Of a DNA stretch of 5,604 nucleotides, positions 1 through 5,604 are shown in pieces. The first letter of the stretch is position 1. Every line of letters begins with the position of its first letter. The stretch covers positions 1 to 5,604 of the forward strand of contig DAOWAQ010000141.1 in assembly GCA_030634505.1 (NCBI GenBank), in the 5' to 3' direction. This stretch comes from Calditrichia bacterium (GTDB lineage: Bacteria; Calditrichota; Calditrichia; JAJRVZ01). The notes below the pieces were generated by a model. The model did not search any database. It saw only the letters and a list, made by a program, of their open reading frames with translations, and was not told the origin of the DNA. Both the position numbers and the translations under genes were made by a program.

Positions 1-1
1 T

Positions 2-2206
2 GAAAAAGATTTCTTGAATAATTTTTTTAATAGCTCATTAAAACATATTAGAATTAGTCTTTTATTATCTATTTTTTTCTATGGATTCTTTGGGATTTTA
101 GATTATTGGATCGCTCCTGAGGTGAAAAAAGAACTATGGATAATTCGGTATTTAATTTTCTGCCCTTACGTTTTAATAATATATTTGTTCTCTTTTTCAC
201 GATCTTTTAAAAAATATATGCAATTATCTATATTTACCGTAGTATTGTTAGCTGGAATTGGGATAATAGGTATGATTGTAATTGCACCTGATCCAATCAA
301 CTCTACATATTATGCAGGATTAATCTTAGTCTTTATTTATGGATATACATTTTTTAAACTTAGATTTATTTGGGCAACAATGGCAGGTTGGACAATCGTA
401 ATTTTATACGAAATTGTTGGAATCTTATTAATTGACATGCCAATTGAAATTTTTATTAATAATAATTTCTTTTTTCTCTGTGGTAATTTAATTGGAATGA
501 TTGCAGGTTATTCGATAGAGTATTATTCTAGAAGAGATTTTATTCAAAATATATTATTAGAAGAGGAGAAAAAGAAAGTTGATGAAGCACGTCGATCTTT
601 GGAGAAAAAGGTAGAAGAACGCACATTGCAAGTTGTAACTGCAAATGAAAAACTAATAGATAAAATTAGAGAACAAAAACGCACTGAAAAAGAATATCGA
701 ACATTATTTGAAAAAACTAGTGATGTCGTGTTTATAAGTGCTGCTGATGGTAAATTTATTGATATTAATCAGGCAGGAATTGAGTTATTTGGATATTCGT
801 CAAAAGATGAAATTTTACGTTGTAATATAGGTGAGGATTTATATGTAAACCCAACTGATAGGCTAGAATTTAAAAGGATTATTGAACGGGATGATCAAAT
901 AAAAGATTTTGAAATAAAATTAAAAAATAAAGAAGGAAAAGAAATAATAGCGTTAGAAACAACAACCGCTTTTCGTGATGAAGATGGAAAAATAATAGCT
1001 TATCATGGAATTATTAGAGATATAACAAAAAAACGTAAATTTGAACAGCATTTGTTTCAAACACAGAAAATGGAATCTATAGGAATGCTGGCTGGTGGTA
1101 TTGCACATGATTTTAATAATATATTAACAGCATTGAAAGGATATGCTGATATTGCTTTGATGAAAATTAAACCAGATTCACCGGACAAAAAACAAATTAT
1201 TGGAATAAGTCGAGGAATTGAAAGAGCTGAAAATTTGACCCGTCAGCTTTTAGCATTTAGTAGAAAACAAATAATTGAATCTCGGGTTATTAATATAAAT
1301 GATTTAATATTAAATTTAGAAAAAATGCTCATCCGGCTCATTGGTGAAGATATAAATTTAGATACAATCTTAACAAATGCTATTGAAAATATAAAAGCTG
1401 ATCCTGGCCAGATAGAGCAAGTATTAGTCAATTTGGTCATCAATGCCCGTGATGCTATAACTCAAAAAAATAGCCAGACAAAAGATAAAAAGATTACAAT
1501 AGAAACAAAATCTGTATACATAGACTTTAGTTATGCAACAAATCATCCTGAATTTAAAGTCGGAAATTATTTGTTAATTGCAGTAAGTGATACTGGTGTG
1601 GGTATGAGTTCAGATGTATTATCAAAAATTTATGAACCATTTTATACCACAAAAGAACATGGAAAAGGTACAGGATTAGGTCTATCAACAGTTTATGGAA
1701 TCATAAAACAAAATCAAGGCCATGTGTATGCGTATAGTGAAATTAATAAAGGTTCAACGTTTAAAATCTACTGGCCAACTACTGATCAAGATATTGAACC
1801 GGAGTATTCAACTGAATTAGAAAATGAATTAATAAAAGGACATGAAACTATTTTATTTGTGGAAGATGATTACGATGTGCGTAATACCATATGTGATGCA
1901 TTAAAATCCTTAAATTATAAAATAATTGAGGCTTCAAATGGTGTTGAAGCAATAAATATTGTAAAACAAAATAATATAAAATTAGACATGTTGATTACAG
2001 ATGTTGTAATGCCTGAAATGGATGGGAAAGAGTTAGCAAAAGAAATTATTAATTATTTTCCAGGTATCAAAATTCTATTTACTTCCGGTTATACTGATAA
2101 TCATATTGTTCGAAGTGGCCAACTCGAAAAAGGCATTAATTTCTTACACAAACCTTTTTCTATAAAAGATATATCAAAAAAAATCAGAATAATCATTGAA
2201 AATTAA
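2..2206 (+). CDS. Hybrid sensor histidine kinase: 6-TM input domain, PAS, HisKA, HATPase_c, receiver (5' end possibly outside window)
   Basis: This is a membrane-bound hybrid histidine kinase that should autophosphorylate on His and pass the phosphate to its own receiver Asp. Residues are numbered from a TTG codon at base 14. Six hydrophobic helices lie at about 12-32, 41-61, 70-91, 99-115, 118-141 and 150-172. A charged coiled coil covers about 175-228 and a PAS domain about 225-340 (ends in the PAC-like GIIRDITKKR). HisKA has GGIAHDFNN with the phospho-acceptor His365. The ATPase has the N box (NLVINARDA, Asn477), G1 (DTGVGM, 526-531), F box (YEPFYTT) and G2 (KGTGLGLS). The receiver at 612-726 has the acidic pocket E617/D618/D619, phospho-acceptor D663, T690 and K713, so all catalytic residues look intact. 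There is no DNA-binding output domain and no separate regulator in the window; the phosphate may go to an Hpt protein elsewhere. The frame is open back to base 2, and the TTG has no visible ribosome binding site, so the start is probably upstream of the window. The first internal ATG (residue 69) would delete two helices and is unlikely. Confidence 0.95.
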   Translation, partial: EKDFLNNFFNSSLKHIRISLLLSIFFYGFFGILDYWIAPEVKKELWIIRYLIFCPYVLIIYLFSFSRSFKKYMQLSIFTVVLLAGIGIIGMIVIAPDPINSTYYAGLILVFIYGYTFFKLRFIWATMAGWTIVILYEIVGILLIDMPIEIFINNNFFFLCGNLIGMIAGYSIEYYSRRDFIQNILLEEEKKKVDEARRSLEKKVEERTLQVVTANEKLIDKIREQKRTEKEYRTLFEKTSDVVFISAADGKFIDINQAGIELFGYSSKDEILRCNIGEDLYVNPTDRLEFKRIIERDDQIKDFEIKLKNKEGKEIIALETTTAFRDEDGKIIAYHGIIRDITKKRKFEQHLFQTQKMESIGMLAGGIAHDFNNILTALKGYADIALMKIKPDSPDKKQIIGISRGIERAENLTRQLLAFSRKQIIESRVININDLILNLEKMLIRLIGEDINLDTILTNAIENIKADPGQIEQVLVNLVINARDAITQKNSQTKDKKITIETKSVYIDFSYATNHPEFKVGNYLLIAVSDTGVGMSSDVLSKIYEPFYTTKEHGKGTGLGLSTVYGIIKQNQGHVYAYSEINKGSTFKIYWPTTDQDIEPEYSTELENELIKGHETILFVEDDYDVRNTICDALKSLNYKIIEASNGVEAINIVKQNNIKLDMLITDVVMPEMDGKELAKEIINYFPGIKILFTSGYTDNHIVRSGQLEKGINFLHKPFSIKDISKKIRIIIEN

Positions 2207-2217
2207 TTCTTAATTTT
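2199..2217 (+). terminator. AT-only hairpin at the stop codon of the histidine kinase (weak terminator candidate)
   Basis: AAAATTAA (2199-2206) pairs perfectly with TTAATTTT (2210-2217) around a TTC loop, giving an 8-bp stem that overlaps the TAA stop at 2204-2206. The stem has no G-C pair and only one further T follows it before a C, so it is weak as an intrinsic terminator. In DNA this rich in A+T such a hairpin can occur by chance. The position directly at the end of the gene is the main support. Confidence 0.25.
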
Positions 2218-2244
2218 TCAAATAGAAATGAAATGTAATTTGAG

Positions 2245-2266
2245 ATTTTAATTAATGTATTAAAAT
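2245..2266. terminator. AT-only hairpin between convergent genes (possible bidirectional terminator)
   Basis: ATTTTAAT (2245-2252) and ATTAAAAT (2259-2266) form a perfect 8-bp stem around a 6-base loop. It sits in the middle of the 109-base gap between the end of the kinase gene (+) and the end of the symporter gene (-), where a shared terminator would be expected. It lacks G-C pairs and a clear T tract on either strand. The rest of the gap (2207-2315) is A+T-rich and holds no ORF that I can support. Confidence 0.25.
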
Positions 2267-2315
2267 GGGATATTTAAATAAATATGATTTTTTTCTTCAT
2301 TCATTTTGAATCAAG

Positions 2316-3998
2316 TCAATTGATGGAAATTATTTCAAATAATAAAGACATACTTATTACCAATATACAACCAATAAAATTAAACCACAAATAAGGAATA
2401 TCTGTAAACTGAAATAATAGTAAAACACATACTTCCGCAATAATGGCTGCTAAGAATACAGCGTTGCCTTTTACTCGTTTAATATAAAACGCCACCAAAA
2501 AAATTCCCAGTATCGTACCATAAAATAATGAACCAAGAATATTCACTGCTTCAATAAGTGAACCCAATCGATTGGCAAAAAGCGCAAATGAAATTGCTAC
2601 AAATCCCCAAAAAACGGTTGCTACTTTAGAAACAATTAAATAGTGCTTTTCACTTCCTTTGGTATTGTATAATCGCTTGTAAATATCGATTACAGTTGTG
2701 GAAGCTAAGGCATTGAGTTCAGCTGAAGTAGATGACATCGATGCTGATAAGATGGCAGCCAAAACCAGTCCGACTAAACCAACAGGTAAAAACCCAAGCA
2801 CAAAACTTAAAAAAATGTAGTTGGTATCATTACCATCGCTATCGGGATTATTTTTTTGAATTAGATCAACCGCTTCTTTTCTGATATTATTTGATTTTTC
2901 ATTTAACTCACTAATTTCTGTTTGATTTATATCTATTTTTTCTTCATCGTTGGATTCAATTGCAGACAATAATCTATTTATGGATAGCTGCTTTTGGTTG
3001 TGTATATTCAGGTAATCTGTTTCTATATTTTTATATTGTTCAGCATAAGAGCTATTTTTAATAGAATCGTTTTCAACCGGGTTAAAAAACAGCGGAGGAG
3101 CTACAAACTGATAAAATACAAAAAGCATGGCGCCGATCAACAAAATGAAAAACTGCATCGGAATCTTTAGCATACCGTTCAAAAGTAGCCCCATACGGCT
3201 CTGTGCGATGCTTTTACCCGCTAAATAACGCTGTACCTGTGATTGGTCCGTTCCGAAGTAAGAGAGCGCTAAAAAGGTACCTCCGATTAATCCTGACCAG
3301 AATGTATAACGGTCATTTAAATTAAAAGAAAAATCGATTGTATTTAGTTTTCCCATTTTACCGGCAATGTGGGCAGTATCCATAAAAGAGACATGCTCGG
3401 GAAGCAATTGGAATATCATAAAAAAAGCGGAAATCATTCCGAAGAAGATTACAGTCATTTGCAGGATATGAGTTTTATTCACTGCTTTGGTTCCACCTGA
3501 TGCTGTATAAATAATAACCAGAATACCGATGACAATAACCGTCCAGTTAATATCCCAGCCAAGCAGGGCTGACAAAATCAGGGCAGGAGCAAAAATAGTA
3601 AATCCTGCGGCTAATCCTCTCTGAATCAAAAACAAAAAACTGCCAAGAGTACGGTTCTTTAGGTCAAAGCGATCCTCGAGGTATTCATATGCAGTAAATA
3701 CTTTTAATTTATGATAAATCGGAACAGCTGTTATGGATAAAATTATCATTGCAATGGGTAAGCCGATATAAAACTGTAAAAACCGCATACCATCAACATA
3801 AGCTTGTCCTGGAGTTGAAAGAAAAGTAATAGCGCTAGCCTGTGTTGCCATTATTGATAGTGCGACAGTATACCATGGCGTCGCTTTATTAGCCAGAAGA
3901 AACTCTTTTATATTTTTACTGCCACGGCTTTTCCAGACGCCATAAATCACTATAAAAAGCAGAAATCCGGTCATTACCAGCCAGTCAATCGTGCTCAT
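2316..3998 (-). CDS. Sodium:solute symporter (SSS/SLC5 family) with a long hydrophilic insertion
   Basis: This is a 560-residue integral membrane transporter of the sodium:solute symporter family, expected to couple Na+ entry to uptake of a solute; the substrate cannot be read from the sequence. About 13 hydrophobic helices are visible, starting with IDWLVMTGFLLFIVIYG. Family features are the first-helix bundle region ATQASAITFLSTPG (51-64), the YEYLEDRF loop (104-111), YTASGGTKAVNKTHILQ (164-180), GTDQSQVQRYLAGKS (249-263), and the Ser/Thr-rich helix ILSASMSSTSAELNALAS (416-433), where SSS proteins place Na+-site hydroxyl residues. The unusual part is residues about 304-390, a polar, Asn/Glu/Lys-rich stretch between two membrane helices. 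I recall similar insertions in Bacteroidota members of the family. The ATG at 3998 is chosen because it begins just before the first helix and overlaps the upstream small gene in an ATGA arrangement; no Shine-Dalgarno is visible, so translation is probably coupled. It is the last gene of the apparent operon. Confidence 0.93.
   Translation of the reverse strand: MSTIDWLVMTGFLLFIVIYGVWKSRGSKNIKEFLLANKATPWYTVALSIMATQASAITFLSTPGQAYVDGMRFLQFYIGLPIAMIILSITAVPIYHKLKVFTAYEYLEDRFDLKNRTLGSFLFLIQRGLAAGFTIFAPALILSALLGWDINWTVIVIGILVIIYTASGGTKAVNKTHILQMTVIFFGMISAFFMIFQLLPEHVSFMDTAHIAGKMGKLNTIDFSFNLNDRYTFWSGLIGGTFLALSYFGTDQSQVQRYLAGKSIAQSRMGLLLNGMLKIPMQFFILLIGAMLFVFYQFVAPPLFFNPVENDSIKNSSYAEQYKNIETDYLNIHNQKQLSINRLLSAIESNDEEKIDINQTEISELNEKSNNIRKEAVDLIQKNNPDSDGNDTNYIFLSFVLGFLPVGLVGLVLAAILSASMSSTSAELNALASTTVIDIYKRLYNTKGSEKHYLIVSKVATVFWGFVAISFALFANRLGSLIEAVNILGSLFYGTILGIFLVAFYIKRVKGNAVFLAAIIAEVCVLLLFQFTDIPYLWFNFIGCILVISMSLLFEIISIN
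3995..3998 (-). promoter_or_regulatory. ATGA stop/start overlap (translational coupling site)
   Basis: The last codons of the small ORF read GAA TGA and the symporter starts at the ATG inside this string, so four bases are shared. Upstream of the symporter ATG there are T runs and CGCCGG but no purine-rich Shine-Dalgarno. Terminating ribosomes re-initiating here would give linked production of the two proteins. The coupling itself is inferred. Confidence 0.65.
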
Positions 3999-4129
3999 TC
4001 AAAAAACCGGCGAAAAAAATAAAAAATGGCTAACCAGAAAACGAGATTTGCGAATACAATCCAATATAAAGAAGACCACTTTTTAAAAATCGGTGGCTTT
4101 TCTTGTTCGTTGTTTTTTATTAAATCCAT
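3995..4129 (-). CDS. 44-residue single-helix membrane protein, coupled to the symporter
   Basis: A short ORF runs from ATG (4129-4127) to TGA (3997-3995). The first part (MDLIKNNEQEKPPIFKKW) is polar and charged. It is followed by a helix of about 20 residues (SLYWIVFANLVFWLAIFYFF, 20-39) and a short basic tail (RRFFE), so one membrane span is predicted; the inside/outside orientation is not clear from charge alone, since both flanks are basic. Its stop overlaps the symporter start as ATGA, which strongly suggests translational coupling and a role as a partner of the transporter. Known SSS carriers often have small membrane-protein neighbours (for example DUF485/YjcH next to ActP, and DUF997/YhdT next to PanF); this protein is shorter than those and I do not assign it to either family. 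I recall similar PPI-K-W-type short proteins in this position in Bacteroidota. A weak AAGGA lies upstream. The function is unknown. Confidence 0.8.
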   Translation of the reverse strand: MDLIKNNEQEKPPIFKKWSSLYWIVFANLVFWLAIFYFFRRFFE

Positions 4130-4141
4130 CTAAAAATAATA

Positions 4142-4146
4142 TCCTT
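4142..4146 (-). promoter_or_regulatory. Possible Shine-Dalgarno for the 44-residue gene
   Basis: AAGGA (within AAAAAGGA on the minus strand) lies 12 bases before the ATG at 4129. This spacing is longer than ideal, and Bacteroidota make little use of Shine-Dalgarno pairing, so it may be coincidental. It is the only purine-rich candidate in front of this gene. Confidence 0.3.
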
Positions 4147-4150
4147 TTTA

Positions 4151-4180
4151 ATTCCCCCTTTGAAGGGGGTTAGGGGGCTG
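4151..4180. repeat. G/C-tract inverted repeat in the intergenic gap, probable copy of a dispersed element
   Basis: In an AT-rich gap of 63 bases, the plus strand carries ATTCCCCCTTTGAAGGGGG (4151-4169) followed by TTA and a second GGGGG (4173-4177). C5 at 4154-4158 can pair with either G5 tract, giving a compact hairpin (up to 7 bp, CCCCCTT/AAGGGGG) or an alternative with a longer loop. On the minus-strand transcript it lies 15 bases after the deacetylase stop and ends 24 bases before the small gene's ATG. No T run follows on either strand, so it is not a typical intrinsic terminator. Similar C5...G5-TTA-G5 strings occur, as I recall, as scattered intergenic repeats in Bacteroidota and related genomes; only one copy is present here, so repeat status is inferred. 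Confidence 0.55.
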
Positions 4181-4192
4181 TTGTTAGAGCAA

Positions 4193-5604
4193 TTAATCTT
4201 TCCCCTTCGCCGAAACCAGATTAACAAACAGCCTGATAGCGCCCGGAACACCGGCAGGCAATTGCCTGAACCATGAATAAGCTGTAAAAATAAATACACC
4301 TTTTCCGTATTTCGCATAAAGCAATCCACCCAGCTTTGCAGGTTCACCTTTATCATTTCCGGACAATAATGGATATAATTTGCCTTTCCATGAATCGGAG
4401 AAATATAAACCGCGTTCCTGCACCCAACCTTCAAAATCTTTATTTGTTATTTTATTTGGGTAATTAAAAACAGTGTGATCCGGAATTAACATTTTTAATT
4501 CAGCATCTTCTTCAGCAATTCTATCGCGTCCGGTTGTAGAAAATTCATAGGGTCCGATTTGTTTAACCTGTTTTCCGAAACGTGTGTTATGCTGAACAAT
4601 CCAGGTACCGCCATTTTCTACAAATTCAATTAGTCTTTTTTGCAAGCGTTCCAAATCATTACGAACATTAAAAGCCCGAATGCCACAAATAATGACGTCA
4701 TATTTTGATAAATCTGATGACTCTAAATTATAATCATTGAGCAAATCAACTGTATATCCTAATTGAGTCAATGTTTCCGGTATTTCATCTCCGGAACCCA
4801 TAATATAACCGATTATCTGTTGATCTATTTTAATATCCAATCTAACAGCTTGGGCTTCTACAGGCTGTAAAACAGTTTGTAATTCGATATGTTCATAATC
4901 TACTTCAGTTACTTTGGATGTGTAATATTTCGGTCCAATCTTCGCTTTTAATCTGAGATTGCCATTCTCAGCATTTGAATTTGGTTGTAGTTGAAATGTA
5001 AATGACTGCCTTTCATCTTTTTCTTTTAATTCAAATGGAATAGATCTGGGTTTAACCTTCCATCCTTTTGGTGATTCAAGTATCAAATCACCTTTAACAC
5101 TATCTTTATATGCAACAACATTTACATTAACTTTTTTACTTAGATTATCTGAGAAAAGATAAACGGGCTTTTCAATATCTAAATTTACTTCTGGGTAAAT
5201 AACAAAAGGGCGGTATTGTTCACCTTTAGTGGCATCATTCCAGCGATGCACCACCGGCGTGTAGTATGTTAAATTAATTCCCTCAATAGTAAGATATGTT
5301 TTCACTGTCAGGGCAGGTGGTGATTCTGGCTGTCCTTGGGATGAATTATCCGCAACATCAAACATCTTACCATTGTGAATTTCCTTTAACCAGTATGGTG
5401 ACGTCAAATCTACATTAACAGGAATCTTTATACTTTTCTTCAAATTAAACGGTTGATTCTCCTGTAACAGAATATTAAAGGTGCTGTCAAATTTTGCGTT
5501 AGTAAACTCAATTTTATTTAACATTAGATTTGAACCCGAACGGTTGGTAATCATGTATCGTACATCAATTTCAGATCCCGGTGTTGCACCTGATTCCCAG
5601 ACAA
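4193..5604 (-). CDS. PIG-L/LmbE family deacetylase, C-terminal part only (5' end outside window)
   Basis: This is the last 469 residues of a larger protein; the frame is open through 5602 (VWESGATPGSEIDVRYM...), so the ATG at 5554 is an internal Met and not the start. Numbered from that Met, residues 1-120 form a beta-rich region. Residues about 122-237 resemble a NEW3-like Ig-type domain (KPVYLFSDN, LESPKGWKVKP, FELKEKDERQSFTF). Residues about 246-450 look like an alpha/beta domain related to class I glutamine-amidotransferase/ThuA-like folds (IGYIMGSGDEIPETLTQLGY, YDVIICGIRAFN, FVENGGTWIVQHNT). The block GRDRIAEEDAELKMLIPDH, then NYPNKIT, DFEGWVQERGLYF and AGVPGAIRLFVNLVSAKG, is what I recognise as the conserved end of roughly 800-residue PIG-L deacetylases of Bacteroidota. 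The Zn-binding HPDDE motif that would prove deacetylase activity is not in the window. The protein is probably exported, given the Ig-like domains, but the signal peptide is not visible. It is first in the apparent operon with the small protein and the symporter. Confidence 0.85.
   Translation of the reverse strand, partial: VWESGATPGSEIDVRYMITNRSGSNLMLNKIEFTNAKFDSTFNILLQENQPFNLKKSIKIPVNVDLTSPYWLKEIHNGKMFDVADNSSQGQPESPPALTVKTYLTIEGINLTYYTPVVHRWNDATKGEQYRPFVIYPEVNLDIEKPVYLFSDNLSKKVNVNVVAYKDSVKGDLILESPKGWKVKPRSIPFELKEKDERQSFTFQLQPNSNAENGNLRLKAKIGPKYYTSKVTEVDYEHIELQTVLQPVEAQAVRLDIKIDQQIIGYIMGSGDEIPETLTQLGYTVDLLNDYNLESSDLSKYDVIICGIRAFNVRNDLERLQKRLIEFVENGGTWIVQHNTRFGKQVKQIGPYEFSTTGRDRIAEEDAELKMLIPDHTVFNYPNKITNKDFEGWVQERGLYFSDSWKGKLYPLLSGNDKGEPAKLGGLLYAKYGKGVFIFTAYSWFRQLPAGVPGAIRLFVNLVSAKGKD

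Noticed and set aside
1243..1443. 66-codon minus-strand ORF
   Set aside because: It lies wholly inside the kinase HisKA/ATPase region on the opposite strand and its translation shows no recognisable domain; the plus-strand frame carries intact catalytic motifs.
2284..2314. Terminator hairpin just after the symporter stop (TTGATTCA/TGAATGAA on the minus strand)
   Set aside because: The stem contains a mismatch, and on the minus strand it is followed by a purine/A-rich stretch instead of T residues.
4154..4177. Intrinsic terminator or G-quadruplex at the G/C tracts
   Set aside because: No T run follows the hairpin on either strand, and only two G tracts occur on one strand, too few for an intramolecular quadruplex; repeat or RNA-stability element is the better description.
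4120..4434. 104-codon minus-strand ORF
   Set aside because: It overlaps the conserved end of the deacetylase in another frame and runs through the G/C-tract repeat (giving SPLTPFKGG), a typical spurious ORF.
4193..5554. Complete 453-residue protein starting at ATG 5554
   Set aside because: The frame continues without a stop to the window edge with plausible protein sequence (VWESGATPGSEIDVRY), and the ATG lies inside a beta-sandwich region, so this is an internal Met of a longer protein.
4193..5604. Bacillithiol deacetylase BshB1
   Set aside because: BshB enzymes are short single-domain proteins of roughly 230-240 residues; this protein has at least 469 residues of extra C-terminal domains, and no other bacillithiol gene is in the window.
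1..5604. CRISPR array, tRNA, rRNA, insertion sequence or phage genes
   Set aside because: No regularly spaced direct repeats, no cloverleaf or rRNA-like stretch, and no transposase, integrase or phage-like protein were seen on either strand.

Overview
The window looks like chromosomal DNA from an A+T-rich member of the Bacteroidota or a close relative in the FCB group (Ignavibacteriota-like lineages cannot be excluded). The reasons are the low G+C, the almost complete lack of Shine-Dalgarno sequences, and above all the gene neighbourhood on the minus strand: a long PIG-L/LmbE-type deacetylase next to a sodium:solute symporter, an arrangement I recall from Bacteroidota genomes. This assignment comes from recognition of sequence patterns, not from a database search.

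Layout. Bases 2-2206 (+) encode a membrane-bound hybrid sensor histidine kinase: six predicted membrane helices, a coiled coil, one PAS domain, HisKA and HATPase_c, and a fused C-terminal receiver. It is open to the left edge, so its true start may lie outside. Bases 2207-2315 are a short A+T-rich gap between convergent genes, with two AT-only hairpins. Bases 2316-3998 (-) encode an SSS/SLC5-type sodium:solute symporter with an unusual hydrophilic, probably helical insertion. Bases 3995-4129 (-) encode a 44-residue single-helix membrane protein whose stop codon overlaps the symporter start (ATGA). Bases 4130-4192 hold a G/C-tract inverted repeat in an otherwise AT-rich gap. Bases 4193-5604 (-) are the C-terminal 469 residues of a protein that matches the C-terminal region of long PIG-L family deacetylases; its catalytic domain lies beyond the right edge.

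How the genes fit together. The three minus-strand genes are co-directional and tightly packed in the order deacetylase, small membrane protein, symporter, so they probably form one operon. A reasonable model is that the deacetylase acts outside the cytoplasm on an acetylated, possibly amino-sugar-containing compound and the Na+-driven symporter, with the small protein as partner, imports a product. The substrate is unknown and this is inference. The histidine kinase is convergent with the operon and nothing in the window links the two functionally.

The most notable items are the 44-residue ORF, which is easily missed by gene callers, its coupling to the symporter, the symporter insertion, and the G/C-tract repeat that resembles a dispersed element. 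I found no tRNA, rRNA, CRISPR array, transposase or phage gene.
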